Positions 16,227 to 25,550 are shown, counted from the first letter of the stretch. The stretch: DNA of 64,000 nucleotides from JAFGAS01 sp963809875 (GCA_963809875.1 CAWELC010000005.1:62001-126000), one strand, 5' to 3'. Numbers and translations: made by a program. Notes: generated by a model from the sequence alone, not told the origin.

Positions 16227-16793
16227 ATGAAGAAAGAAATCAAGCCGGGAACCTATCTTTTCCCCATGCCCACCACCCTCATCGGGACGATGGTGGATGG
16301 CAGGCCCAACTACATGGTGGCCGCCTACGTGGGGATCATGAACGCCCGTCCGCCGATGATCTCGGCGGCGCTCAACAGGAACCACCATACCACGCAGGGG
16401 ATCATCCAGAACCGGACCTTTTCGGTCAACTTCCCCCCCGCCGGCCTTGCGGTCAAGACCGACTACTGCGGGCTTGTATCGGGGAAGAAGGTGGATAAAT
16501 CGGCGCTGTTTACCCCCTCTTTCGGGGAGCTGAAAACAGCGCCCATGATCGAGGAATGCCCGCTTTCCTTCGAGGTCCGCCTGACCCAGACGATCGAGTT
16601 TCCGATCGATATCGCCTTCATCGGGGAGATCGTGTCGGTCTTCTGCGAGGATCGGTGTATGACCGACGATCTTCCCGATATCCAAAAGGTCTCCCCGATC
16701 CTCTTCGAGATGGGGAAAAACCGTTACTTTTCAATTGGGCAGCTCATCGGCGCGGCCTGGGGCATCGGCAAAGAGCTGAAACCCGGGCAATGA
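16227..16793 (+). CDS. Flavin reductase-like, FMN-binding protein
   Basis: The 188-residue protein has the flavin-reductase-like split-barrel fold. PMPTTLIGTMVDGRPNYMVA opens the domain, PPMISAALNRNHHT follows, and a conserved SVNFP strand lies near residue 70. Such proteins reduce FMN or act as flavin-dependent enzymes. Members like this are frequent in anaerobes and may be redox carriers. A longer frame exists from 16029, but GAGAAGG lies just upstream of the ATG at 16227 and that start matches the family length. selB follows 50 bp downstream. Confidence 0.8.
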   Translation: MKKEIKPGTYLFPMPTTLIGTMVDGRPNYMVAAYVGIMNARPPMISAALNRNHHTTQGIIQNRTFSVNFPPAGLAVKTDYCGLVSGKKVDKSALFTPSFGELKTAPMIEECPLSFEVRLTQTIEFPIDIAFIGEIVSVFCEDRCMTDDLPDIQKVSPILFEMGKNRYFSIGQLIGAAWGIGKELKPGQ

Positions 16794-16843
16794 CCGGACG
16801 GCGGCCGCCGTCCCCGTGATCCGCCCTCTTTCGGGATATTCAG

Positions 16844-18760
16844 ATGAAACGACTCGTCCTTGGAACCGCCGGACATATCGACCACGGCAAGACCGCCCTC
16901 GTCAAGGCCCTGACCGGCATAGATACCGATCGCCTTAAGGAAGAAAAGGAGCGGGGCATCACCATCGAGCTCGGCTTTGCCTACCTCACGCTCCCCTCGG
17001 GGGAGCGTCTGGGGATCGTGGACGTGCCCGGCCACGAGAAGTTCGTCCGCCATATGGTGGCCGGGGCGGGCGGGATCGATCTGGTCGCCCTGATCGTCGC
17101 CGCCGACGAGAGCATCATGCCCCAGACCAAAGAGCATATGCAGATCCTGACGCTGCTGGGGGTAAAGTCGGGACTCGTGGTCGTCACGAAGATCGACATG
17201 GTAGAGCCCGAGATGGTCGATCTGGTCAAGGAAGAGGTGCGCGATTTCGTCAAGGGGACCTTTCTCGAAGGGTGCCCTGTTGTCGGCGTCTCTTCGGTGA
17301 CGGGCGAGGGGATCGATACCCTCAGGGCGACCCTTGACGAGATGGTCGGCACGATACAGTCGGCACCGCGCTCGGGGATCTTTCGGCTTCCCATCGACCG
17401 GGTCTTTACCATGAAGGGCTTCGGCACCGTGGTCACGGGCACCCTGATGTCGGGCGGGGTCAGGACGGGGGAAGAGGTGGCGATCATGCCGCGGGGGTCG
17501 ACGGCGCGGGTGCGGGGTATCCAGGTGCACGGGAAACCGGAAAACGAGGCGACCGCGGGGACGAGGACGGCAGTCAACCTCTCCGGGGTCGAGATCGACG
17601 ACGTTGCGCGGGGCGACGTGCTGGTCTCGCCCGGATCGGTCGAGCCCTCCTATATGATCGACGCCCGTCTCCTCTACCTGCCGGAAAACGCGCGAAATCT
17701 CAAGAACAGGGAGCGGGTGAAGTTCTACCTGGGGACCAGCGAGATCGTCGGAAACGTGGTGATCCTGGACTCGGAAGAGATCGCCCCCGGCCGGGAGGCC
17801 TTCGTGCAGATACGGCTCACCGAGCCCGCCGTGGCGCTGCCGGGCGACCGGTTCGTCGTCAGGCTGCTGACGCCGGTGGTCACCATCGGGGGCGGCGAGG
17901 TCCTCAACGCCGTCGCCAGGAAGCACCGGCGCTTCCGGGAGGAGGTCATCGAGGACGTCTCGACGCTGGCCCTCGGCAAAGAGGAAGAGCGGGCGTTGGT
18001 TTTTCTCAAGGATGCCGGCTACGCCGGGATGACGACCGAGCAGCTGTCGCGGCGGATGGGGATACCCGCACAGCCCGCGGGTCTGATCCTGACAAAGCTT
18101 GCCGCCGACGGCGCCGCCGTGGCCTTCGACAAGGAAAAGAACAGGTGGCTCGAGGCCGAAGGGTACCGGCGCCTGTTGAAGATAGCCGAGGAAAGGACGG
18201 GCGACTATCACGAAAAAAACCCCACCCAGCCGGGCGTCAACAAGGAGGAGCTGCTGGGCAAGCTCCCCTGGGGAGTGGACGGAAGGCTGTTGGCAAAGCT
18301 CCTCTCGGACCTTTCGGCCCAGCGGCGCGTCACACTCTCCGGCGACAGGGTCGCCCTCTTCGGGCGTGAGGTTCGCCTGGGCATCCGCGACGAAGACCTG
18401 GTCAACAAGGCGCTGAGCGCCATCACGGGAGGCGGACTTGCCCCGCCCTCCAGCGCCGAATTGGCTGAAAAGCTCTCGGCCAAGGAGGCCGATGTCAAGA
18501 AGCTTCTGGGGGTCGCCGCGCGGGACGGCCGGATCGTCCGCGTCAAGGAAAACCTCTTTTTCGACAGGGACATCCTCGCGGCCCTCAAGGAACGCCTGGT
18601 CTCACACCTGGGGGAAAAGGGAGAGTTGACGACCCAGGAGTTCAAAGACATCACCGGGGCGTCCCGAAAATATACGATACCGCTCTTGGAATATTTCGAC
18701 TCGGAGCGCGTGACGGTCCGCGTGGGGGAGGTCCGCAAGCTCCGGGAGCGACAGGGGTAG
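16844..18760 (+). CDS. selB: Selenocysteine-specific elongation factor SelB
   Basis: SelB is an EF-Tu-like GTPase that brings Sec-tRNA(Sec) to UGA codons marked by a SECIS element. The 638-residue length is normal. The GTPase domain has GHIDHGKT (G1), DVPGHEKF (G3) and VVTKIDMV (G4). Two beta-barrel domains follow (about 175-350). The C-terminal 270 residues are winged-helix repeats for SECIS binding, ending in TGASRKYTIPLLEYFD. This shows that the host makes selenoproteins. selA, selC and selD are not in the window, and I see no gene with a convincing in-frame Sec UGA here. Confidence 0.95.
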   Translation: MKRLVLGTAGHIDHGKTALVKALTGIDTDRLKEEKERGITIELGFAYLTLPSGERLGIVDVPGHEKFVRHMVAGAGGIDLVALIVAADESIMPQTKEHMQILTLLGVKSGLVVVTKIDMVEPEMVDLVKEEVRDFVKGTFLEGCPVVGVSSVTGEGIDTLRATLDEMVGTIQSAPRSGIFRLPIDRVFTMKGFGTVVTGTLMSGGVRTGEEVAIMPRGSTARVRGIQVHGKPENEATAGTRTAVNLSGVEIDDVARGDVLVSPGSVEPSYMIDARLLYLPENARNLKNRERVKFYLGTSEIVGNVVILDSEEIAPGREAFVQIRLTEPAVALPGDRFVVRLLTPVVTIGGGEVLNAVARKHRRFREEVIEDVSTLALGKEEERALVFLKDAGYAGMTTEQLSRRMGIPAQPAGLILTKLAADGAAVAFDKEKNRWLEAEGYRRLLKIAEERTGDYHEKNPTQPGVNKEELLGKLPWGVDGRLLAKLLSDLSAQRRVTLSGDRVALFGREVRLGIRDEDLVNKALSAITGGGLAPPSSAELAEKLSAKEADVKKLLGVAARDGRIVRVKENLFFDRDILAALKERLVSHLGEKGELTTQEFKDITGASRKYTIPLLEYFDSERVTVRVGEVRKLRERQG

Positions 18761-18947
18761 GCACGGGTACGCGGGAAAGGAAGACTCCCGCGGGCGAGCC
18801 TCCGCGTTCGTCCCGATAGTCCAACGCGCAAGATCGAATAAACCGGCGCCGCGCCCCCTTCATCCCTTATATTTTTTTCTTGTTTTGTCCAGGAAAATTC
18901 GATATAAACCAAAATTGAATAGTGCAGCCCATTATCAGGGGGAGGAG

Positions 18948-19591
18948 ATGCGGGTAACCTGTCCGTCATGCGGCTACGAAACGACGATCAGCCAGGAGGT
19001 GATCCCCGAGGCAGGCAAGTCGGTAACCTGCCCCGAGTGCAAGGGGCGCTTTGACGTATTCAGGCCGAAGCAGGCCGGGGCGCGTCGAGGCGGCGCCTGA
19101 TCAGGAGGCTTGTCGTTGCGGGGATAGCGCTGGCGCTGATCTCGGCGTCGGCGTTCACCTACTATAAGATCACCACCAGCAAGAGCGAGGACGATATAAA
19201 GAACGAGCTGCTTCAGGTCATCAAGAAACATATCGACCAGGAGCGGGACAAGGAAGACTACACGATCACCTTCGAGACCGAGAAATCCCTCCGGGAGAGT
19301 GCCGCGGGCCTGGCCGTTACCGGGACGGTGGAGGGATGGTGCAAATACATCGAGAAGGATAACCTCCAGTACGAATTCAATATCTACAAGTCCGATTCTA
19401 TTATCTCGCCCTACACGGGCACCTATGCGTACACCATCGTGCAGTACGTCACCCCTCCGTGCGCCTCGAAGGAAGCTGCGTTCAAGAGCACGGACTACAC
19501 CTACCTCAAGACGGTCAAACACGTCCTCAACTACGCGTACGAGAGCGGCCACTGGATCCTCGAGTCGGACAGCTGGGAGCAGGCCAAGTAG
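18948..19591 (+). CDS. Zinc-ribbon membrane-anchored protein, frameshifted
   Basis: The first frame gives a zinc ribbon of the MJ0042 type: CPSCG, then IPEAGKSVTCPECKGRF. It has a strong GGGGAGGAG ribosome-binding site before the ATG at 18948 and ends at 19100. A second frame from about 19080 continues with basic residues and a membrane helix (LVVAGIALALISASAFTYY), then an extracytoplasmic domain of about 130 residues ending at 19591. One missing base near 19085-19095 explains the break, so I treat both as one protein of about 213 aa. Function unknown. Confidence 0.65.
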
Positions 19592-19733
19592 AGGGATTGG
19601 AGAGACAATGGGGACACTCTGTGCGCCCGGGTCTCCAAAAACCTGCATTTTACGGTGATGCCTGACACGATGGATCGTCTCCCGACCGTCTGTAGGTCGT
19701 TTCGTTTTAGTTCTGTCCTCCCTCCCGACGGGC

Positions 19734-19757
19734 CCCCACGAAGCCTGCTTCGTGGGG
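19734..19757. repeat. GC-rich hairpin CCCCACGAAGC...GCTTCGTGGGG
   Basis: Eleven-base arms with almost no loop. A very similar hairpin (CCCCGCG-AAGTCTGCT-CGCGGGG type) lies near 8427-8452. No T run follows, so it is more like a dispersed repeat than a terminator. Confidence 0.5.
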
Positions 19758-19926
19758 CGTCACTCAGCATATATGCCGCCCCGTTTCCTCTCGTCGTTAC
19801 GCGGGTCGCCTATATGCGACCCCTACGGATTCAAACGCATACCGGGCGGAAAATCCATTAAATTACGCACGGTGTCCCCTCAGTTCAGTACACCCACCAC
19901 TCCCGTTAATAATCCCAACTTTTTTC

Positions 19927-19955
19927 TTGACAGGTGTTGTTTTCTGTCTTAAGAT
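19927..19955 (+). promoter_or_regulatory. Promoter of the MerR-type regulator gene
   Basis: TTGACA (19927-19932), a 17-bp spacer and TAAGAT (19950-19955). The regulator start codon is about 50 bp downstream. Confidence 0.7.
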
Positions 19956-19974
19956 TGACAATGTAACAATGTCA
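19956..19974. promoter_or_regulatory. Possible operator dyad
   Basis: TGACA-N9-TGTCA begins right after the -10 box and covers the expected transcription start. It also contains the direct repeat ACAATGT. The position suits autorepression by the downstream MerR-type protein. Confidence 0.4.
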
Positions 19975-20006
19975 TGCATGGGGGTGTGTGATGGAAAAGT
20001 CTGCGT

Positions 20007-20381
20007 ATGCCGGGCACCGAGGTCGCAAAGATGCTGGGGGTGAACTACCGGAGCCTGATGCGCCTGCAGGAACAGCGGTTGATCGACGTGGGCGGGGGAG
20101 GGCAGCACGGCAGGGTGACACTCTGGACGCCGAAGAACATCCAGGAGGCCTCGGTTATCTTTAACCTGCGGGCCGCGCGGGTGAGCCTGCAAAAGATCCG
20201 CGAGACGATGGACTGGCTGCGCGAGCAGGGACACAATCCCTTTTCGAGCGGCGAGTTTGTGGTCATCTCGAAGAAGAGCGGGCAGCCCAAGGATATCATC
20301 AAGTTCGTGGACAAAGACGTGGCCTTTTCGATCATGGGAAACGGGAAGGGGCAGATGGTACTGCCGATCTGGAGACCGTAA
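20007..20381 (+). CDS. MerR-family-like transcriptional regulator
   Basis: The 124-residue protein starts with a MerR-type winged helix: TEVAKMLGVNYRSLMRLQEQRLI is helix-turn-helix plus wing, then a further helix RVSLQKIRETMDWLRE. The C-terminal part is short and has no obvious metal-binding Cys. The annotated ATG leaves the N-terminus one or two residues short of the usual MerR start. An ATG at 19991 lies just upstream but one base out of frame (removing a T of GTCTGCG would join MEKLRMPG...), so another indel is possible. It may autoregulate through the dyad at 19956-19974. Confidence 0.7.
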   Translation: MPGTEVAKMLGVNYRSLMRLQEQRLIDVGGGGQHGRVTLWTPKNIQEASVIFNLRAARVSLQKIRETMDWLREQGHNPFSSGEFVVISKKSGQPKDIIKFVDKDVAFSIMGNGKGQMVLPIWRP

Positions 20382-20462
20382 GACACCGTAAGATACCGCC
20401 ACCCGTCCCGAGTGAGGCCTCGTTGCGGCCTTGGGGGATGACATTTTCTGGAGGAATATGAA

Positions 20463-20843
20463 ATGATTATTGTAGCTCTGAAAATCGCCGTCATTGTCGC
20501 CGTCGGTGCCGTGAATTTTCTCCTCATTGGCTTGAAAATTAACGACTTCCTCTTCCACGCGCAGACAGACTATTTCAAGTCCGGAAAACTGGGGGCCTAC
20601 AAGTTTTTGCATTTCATCGTCAGGCCGGCCGTCATGGCGCTCGTCTTTCTCGGCATCGGCGCGCTCATCATGCTGGTGCTCAAGGTTCCCGTCTTAATCT
20701 CGATACTCGCGTTCGTCTTCTTCTACATCCTCTGCACGAAGACCCTGATCGGCGCTCATTTCCTGGACTCGTCGAGGGTGGGCGAGTACGCGAGCATGAC
20801 GGTTACGGCGCTGGTCATCGTCCTGCTCTATTACTTCCTGTAG
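20463..20843 (+). CDS. Small four-helix membrane protein of unknown function
   Basis: The 126-residue protein is almost entirely hydrophobic, with four predicted membrane helices: about 3-25, 50-75, 78-95 and 108-126. I do not recognise a family. GGAGG lies eight bases before the ATG. It is 80 bp downstream of the MerR-type regulator and 15 bp upstream of the DUF3795 gene on the same strand, so the three may form one transcript. Confidence 0.65.
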   Translation: MIIVALKIAVIVAVGAVNFLLIGLKINDFLFHAQTDYFKSGKLGAYKFLHFIVRPAVMALVFLGIGALIMLVLKVPVLISILAFVFFYILCTKTLIGAHFLDSSRVGEYASMTVTALVIVLLYYFL

Positions 20844-20858
20844 CGGGCCGGGGTAGAA

Positions 20859-21254
20859 GTGGAAACGATCGCCCCCTGTGGAATGAATTGCTCTCTTTGC
20901 CTGGCGTTTCAGCGTGGCAAGAACAATTGCCCGGGCTGTAAAGGTCCCGATACCGCGAAACGGAAGACGTGTGCGGGCTGTTCTATCAAGAATTGTGAAA
21001 GACTACCTCAAACAGAATCAGGCTTCTGCTATTCATGTGAAGAATTTCCCTGTAAAAGACTTAAACACCTGGATACCCGGTATAGAACTAAATATGGGAT
21101 GAGCATGATTCAAAACCTGCAGGCAATTGAAACGGTGGGAATCGATAGGTTCAGGGAGATGGAAACAGTGAAATGGACCTGCAATAGATGCGGCTCACTG
21201 CTCTGCGTTCACCGGGAAACATGTCAAAACTGTGGGAATAGGAATGGGAATTAA
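20859..21254 (+). CDS. DUF3795 cysteine-rich protein
   Basis: This 131-residue protein begins IAPCGMNCSLCLAF and carries many further Cys, including CPGCKG, CAGCSIKNC, FCYSCEEFPCKRL and CNRCG...CQNCG. This matches DUF3795, a putative metal-binding family common in anaerobes and archaea, with no known function. It starts with GTG. The stop codon TAA lies inside the first arm of a palindromic repeat (21248-21329), so the repeat supplies the end of this gene. Confidence 0.8.
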   Translation: METIAPCGMNCSLCLAFQRGKNNCPGCKGPDTAKRKTCAGCSIKNCERLPQTESGFCYSCEEFPCKRLKHLDTRYRTKYGMSMIQNLQAIETVGIDRFREMETVKWTCNRCGSLLCVHRETCQNCGNRNGN

Positions 21255-21329
21255 GGGGACACGTACCTAATTACTGTTTTATTGCTTAAACGGAACGTCG
21301 TATTAATTAGGTACGTGTCCCCTTAATTC
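21248..21329. repeat. Palindromic ~80-bp repeat, GGGGACAC family, copy 4
   Basis: The arms 21248-21273 and 21304-21329 are a perfect 26-bp inverted repeat built on GAATTAAGGGGACACGTACC. The centre GCTTAAACGGAACGTC is shared with copy 3. The repeat overlaps the stop of the DUF3795 gene and ends 16 bp before the next start codon. Confidence 0.9.
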
Positions 21330-21345
21330 GAGGAGCATTAACACC

Positions 21346-21838
21346 ATGTTTTCACGCGAGTGGTTTTTTTACGTTTTCGGCAGATGGGTCGTCATATCGG
21401 GGATCGCGGGAGCGATCGTCCAGTATTTCTTTTCCGACATGATGAAGATTCCCACCATCCCGGCGTTTCTGCTCAATCAGTTCTGCCTGGCCTGTGTCTT
21501 CTGGTACGTGGATAAACTGATCTTCAAGCGGCACTTCGAGAAGGGGCTGTCGGACTTCTTCCGCTTCCCGAGGATAAAGACCGCCTACGGGCTCACGCGA
21601 GCAGCTCGACAAGGTCAGCCAGGAGTTCTCGGGCCTCAAAACAAGGATAGCGGGAAACGAGGAAAAACCCGAGCAATGGCTGAACGAATTCGTCGACTTC
21701 GAGCATTCCGTCGAGATGCTGGAGCGGCTTTTACGGGAGCGCAACATCGACGTGGATCGGGAGTACGAGAAGGTACGGGTCGAGAATCTGGAGAAGGGGT
21801 ACTATGCTATCACCGAGGCCGGCAAGACGGAGAGAAAG
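21346..21838 (+). CDS. Two-helix membrane protein with coiled-coil tail, frameshifted, continuous with the next domain
   Basis: The first frame gives two membrane helices (RWVVISGIAGAIVQYFF and FLLNQFCLACVFWYVDKLIF) followed by a basic stretch ending KTAYGLT. At about 21597 the frame shifts by one base (ctc acg c gag cag), after which EQLDKVSQEFSGLKTR and a long helical, charged segment follow. No stop separates this from the homocysteine methyltransferase domain. It is either a membrane-anchored fusion or two genes merged by a lost stop. GAGGAG lies 11 bases before the ATG. No family recognised. Confidence 0.5.
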
Positions 21839-22736
21839 CCGCGGGAATCGACCTTTCTCGACGCCGTGCGCGAGGAGGTGCTGCTTGCCGACGGCGCGAT
21901 GGGGACCTATTTGCTCACAAAGGTTCCCGGCAGCGTCGCCTGTATCGAGTCGTTGAACCTCACCAATCCCGATATGGTCAGGAAGGTGCACGACGAGTAT
22001 ATCGAGGCCGGGGCCAGGATCATCGAGACCAACACCTTTGCCGCCAACCGCTACGAGCTTGCCAAACACGGGATGGCCGAAAAAGTATGGGAGATAAACC
22101 TGGCAGGGGCCCGGATCGCCCGGGAGGCCGCGGCGGCCTCGTCGGGGGTCTTCGTGGCGGGCGCGGTAGGCGGGCTGGGGGAGCTGATAAGCCCCTACGG
22201 CAAGCTGTCGCTGGTGGCGGCGCATGCCGCGTTCCATGAGCAGATCCAGGCCCTGATCGACGGCGGCGTGGATCTCATCATGCTGGAGACGATGGCGAGC
22301 TTTTTGGAGGCCAAAGAGGCGGTGCTCGTGTGCACGGAGACGACCGAGATACCGATCGTCTGCCAGCTGACCTTCACCGAAGAGGGCTCGACCGTGGCCG
22401 GGGATAAGCTCGCGGAGGCGTTCATTGAATTGGAGAAGCTCGGCGCGGACGTGGTCGGTTTGAATTGCTCCATTGGCCCGCACAAGATGATCGAGCTCCT
22501 GGGGTCGCTTCCGCCGCTCGTTTGAGGGGATGATCTCGGTCCAGCCCAACGCCGGGCTGCCGCGCTACAAGGACGGCTCCCGCGAAAGGTCACAGAGCCC
22601 GGAATATTTCAAAAAAAGCGCGCTGCAGTTGAAGAACCTGGGGGTCAATATCATCGGGGGGTGCTGCGGGACGACCCCGGAGCATATCAGGAAGATGGCC
22701 GAGGTGGTGACGGGGAGGCCGGTGGGGAGGAAGTGA
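21716..22736 (+). CDS. Homocysteine S-methyltransferase domain protein, frameshifted
   Basis: From about 21845 the protein has the Hcy-binding domain found at the N-terminus of MetH and in BHMT/MmuM. LLADGAMGTYL, IIETNTFAANRY, VAGAVGGLGEL and GLNCSIGP are all typical. The last zinc ligands (GGCCGTTPEH) are in another frame from 22530. Removing one T from the TTT at 22521-22523 restores VEGMISVQPNAG and a complete domain. It would transfer a methyl group to homocysteine. No cobalamin or methyl-THF domain follows, so it resembles the short MetH/MmuM-type enzymes. The true start is unclear; 21716 is the first ATG in frame. Confidence 0.7.
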
Positions 22737-22825
22737 TAGGAGATGTGTCCGGGTCACGTCATGCGCGTCTTCACCTCTTAAGTTCCAGGTCCTTTGCATA
22801 TCTCACCGAGTAAGTAGAAAAACGC

Positions 22826-22905
22826 CGGGCGGGATAAATCCCGCCCCTACGGGTGAAAACGCGATAGGATTTGTAGGGGCGGCATTTATGCCGCCCGTTT
22901 ATCGC
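22826..22905. repeat. Hairpin repeat pair, GCGGGATAAATCCCGC and GGCGGCATTTATGCCGCC
   Basis: Two palindromes with CCCCTACGGGTGAAAAC between them. The same arrangement, somewhat diverged, occurs at 25445-25505, and a single unit at 29060-29096. Confidence 0.65.
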
Positions 22906-22935
22906 ATTACGGGCACATCGAAACTGCAATTCCGC

Positions 22936-22967
22936 AAAGGGCGACCATCCGGTCGCCCTTTGTTTTT
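22936..22967 (+). terminator. Rho-independent terminator
   Basis: A perfect 11-bp stem AAAGGGCGACC/GGTCGCCCTTT with a 4-nt loop, followed by GTTTTT. It lies between the plus-strand methyltransferase and the convergent minus-strand phosphoesterase. Confidence 0.8.
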
Positions 22968-22994
22968 CGCAATACTCTGCCTGCTAAACCCTGC

Positions 22995-24921
22995 TTACAC
23001 TGTCGGGTACAGCGCCCGCATCTTTGCCTTCATTGCCGGGCTCAATTGTTTGAAAAGCTCCGCATTGTACGAATAGATATCCGTGTCCATCCCCGCGTTG
23101 GTTATCGTTATAGACGGATCGAGAACATTCGGATAGCCGGGAACGGTTGGATCTGCACCCTTGAAATTTGGATTGACAGGACTCTTAACTATCTGCTGGG
23201 CCGCAACGGCATATTTGCGGGAGGTCCAGGCGGGAGTGCCCTCGCGTGACTGCCGGATCGACGTTGGTGGCGACGACGGAAACGGTGTAGTCGCTGTTGA
23301 GGTTGATCTCAAACGTGCGAAACTGCTGCGGGAAGTCATGCAGCGATGATGTCTCAACGTGCCAGAAGCCCCGTTCGGGCCTGGCGGGATCATCCGTTAC
23401 AAACGCTTTAACGGTATTGACATGACGATGGCCCGTGATCCACATGAGGAGATTCGGATGGTTGTGCAGCTCGGCAAGCAGGCCCGTAAAGTCGACGGCA
23501 TTTTGCGTGCCGGAAGGATTGGCGGAATTATCAAACCAATCCATGTAGTCATCGCTTCCGTTGTTATTTTTGGCGGGAGGCATGACGCCTATCGGCACGT
23601 GGGCGGCGATGATCATGAGCTGATCGGCGGCGTCACCGGCCGCAAGCTCGCTCTTGAGCCAGGCCCAGCGCGCCTGGTCCAGAAAGCCGCGCCCGTGGAT
23701 GGTGATAACGCCGTCGTCATCTCTCTGGGTATCGTCCAGAACGATAACCTTGATCGGTATATTTGATTTCGGCACAAAGCTGTAGCAGAGAAAACCGTCT
23801 TCCTGGCCGGAAGGGACCATGTCGAAACCGTGCCCTGCCGGAGACGTGGACGTGTTGAAAAACTCCCGTTTCCATTCTGTCCTGGGAAGTGAACGCCGGT
23901 CCTTATCGGGGACGACCTTGGGCGGAGTCGTGAAGCCGGGGGCGCCGACCATGCCGGCCTTTATGATGGTCCCGGTCGGGGTGGAGCCGTCGATTACGCC
24001 CATATAGTATAAGGGAGGAGCCTTGCTGTATATGTTGGAAGCTTCGGCCAGGAGATCTCCCATAGCGATGACTTCGTCGCTGGTGTAGGACTTTGTAAGG
24101 CCGCCGGCCTTCACCGGGATTGAACCCAGCCAGAAATGATCGTGGTTGCCGATGGCCTGATACCAGGGGATCGACGGGTCGAGCCCGGCAGCCTTGAAGG
24201 GTTTCTGATAGTCTATCCTGTCGGCCCCCGCACGGGCGCCGGAACAGGGGGTAATGACCTTGCCGTCAAGGACATCGATATACCACCGCAGCTCGTTGTA
24301 CTGGGTGCTGTTGCAGGCGTCGCCCAGTGAAATGCCGAAGTCGATCGGATCTATCCTGTGAAGGGCGTTTACCGTCTGGACTACCGCATCCAGGACATGG
24401 GTCGAGTACAGCATGGTCGGCGAATATACCGAAGTGGAGGTCGCCTCAAAACCGTACTTATTCAATTGCTGCATATAGATCAGCTGGGAGGGGGATTCCT
24501 TGTCACTGATATGGATATCGCTTATGGTAAAGAATCTCAAGAACTTCACGGGTTTATTGGCCGACGGAAAGGTATAGCCGGCCGCCATGATGTCTTTGCG
24601 CGGAACGGAGGCAAGCGGGCCGCCGTCCTCCCAGACGCCGTAGCCGTATGTGTCGTATTGTGAAATGTTTTTAAGATCCTTAGCGGCAATCGTCCCCGAA
24701 AATGTCCGATTGACCCTAACCGTCTTCTGGAGGGTCGTATAGACGGTTGAATCGATCGGGTAGCCGGACACCAGCGCCTCTCCGCCGCTGCCATATGCAA
24801 CGCCGAACCTGCCCAAGGAGATATATACCGCTGTCCCGACGGAATATTTGATGAATTTCCGCCGTGTCACATTGCTGCCGATTTCCGCGTTGCGGCTTTT
24901 TGCCGGATCTTCTTTAGACAT
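22995..24921 (-). CDS. Tat-exported metallophosphoesterase (TIGR03768/PPA1498-like), frameshifted near the C-terminus
   Basis: The N-terminus holds a twin-arginine signal (NVTRRKFIKYSVGTAVYISLG), so the protein is exported folded. The metallophosphoesterase core shows FFTISDIHISD, DFGISLGDACN, IGNHDHFWLG and, later, AAHVPIG and WITGHRHVN, the metal ligands of calcineurin-like enzymes. Overall length and order fit the TIGR03768 group. The main frame ends at 23185; one extra base near 23243-23246 separates the last 75 residues (EGTPAWTSRKYA...). The ATG at 24921 has AAAGGAGAAG upstream. The substrate is unknown. Confidence 0.8.
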
Positions 24922-25182
24922 ATTCTTCTCCTTTAATGCTGACTTCCAAAGCAAATCATCGCCGGATGCTCAAGCCGGATAATAGATCAACGTGCGAGAA
25001 GTTCTCTGCGTATTTCAAACGGCCGATATTTCCCGGCGTCATCTCTATTTATGGCATACACGGAGGTAATAGTTATTAATACAATATGGAACGGTATGAA
25101 AGTATTTTCCCAATACTCCGATAGCGCCATGCGATAACTAGCTTAACTTGTTATGATAAGGGATTGCTTTGTTGTGGAGTAA

Positions 25183-25211
25183 ATTATAGCAAAGTTGCAG
25201 TTATATGTCAA
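25183..25211 (-). promoter_or_regulatory. Consensus promoter for the metallophosphoesterase gene
   Basis: On the minus strand a perfect TTGACA (25211-25206), a 17-bp spacer and a perfect TATAAT (25188-25183). The start codon at 24921 is about 250 bp downstream, so the leader is long. Confidence 0.75.
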
Positions 25212-25265
25212 TTAAAGACATTGCGAACGTACCGGGCAGTGCGACTGCGTTTTTCCACTTCCCGC

Positions 25266-25349
25266 TGTATCGCCCCCTCTATCCCCGGAATGCCATTCTT
25301 CTCGTTCCCCTCTCCGTAGGGGCAGGCGAGGTTACAGAGCGTGCACTCC
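25266..25349 (-). pseudogene. Fragment of an iron-sulfur protein C-terminus, copy 1
   Basis: The minus strand encodes ECTLCNLACPYGEGNEKNG, almost the same as the end of the broken reductase at 28233-29016. Only about 84 bp are recognisable. The flanks are repeats, not gene sequence. Confidence 0.6.
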
Positions 25350-25373
25350 GGGAGAGAAAACGCCGGGCGGCTG

Positions 25374-25550
25374 ATTGCCGCGTCGGGCTTTCGCCCTCCT
25401 CGCAATGACAATAATAACCGTCGCCAAAGGCGACACCATTCGAAATGCCGCCCCTACGGGTGAAAACACGTATTGGCTTTGTACGTGGCGGCATTCATGC
25501 CGCCCGTATTCGGCGTCATTGCGAGGGAGCGCAAGCGACCATGGCAAACT
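25374..25550. repeat. TCATTGCGAG repeats and hairpins
   Basis: An inverted unit (25374-25410) and a direct unit (25513-25550) flank a hairpin pair with CCCCTACGGGTGAAAAC in the middle, like 22826-22905. Confidence 0.65.

Larger units (their letters stand above)
19592..20006. other. Intergenic region with hairpin and MerR-gene promoter
   Basis: It holds a hairpin (19734-19757), GGGGACAC at 19610 and GTGTCCCC at 19872 that could be split arms of a palindromic repeat, the promoter at 19927-19955 and a dyad at 19956-19974. No credible coding region. Confidence 0.55.

Noticed and set aside
16724..18211. 495-codon minus-strand frame opposite selB
   Set aside because: It is an antisense shadow of a well-conserved GTPase; its sequence is His/Asp/Gly/Arg-rich with no domain.
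18770..18792. Hairpin CGCGGGA/TCCCGCG after selB as a terminator
   Set aside because: The stem is only 7 bp with a 9-nt loop and no T run follows.
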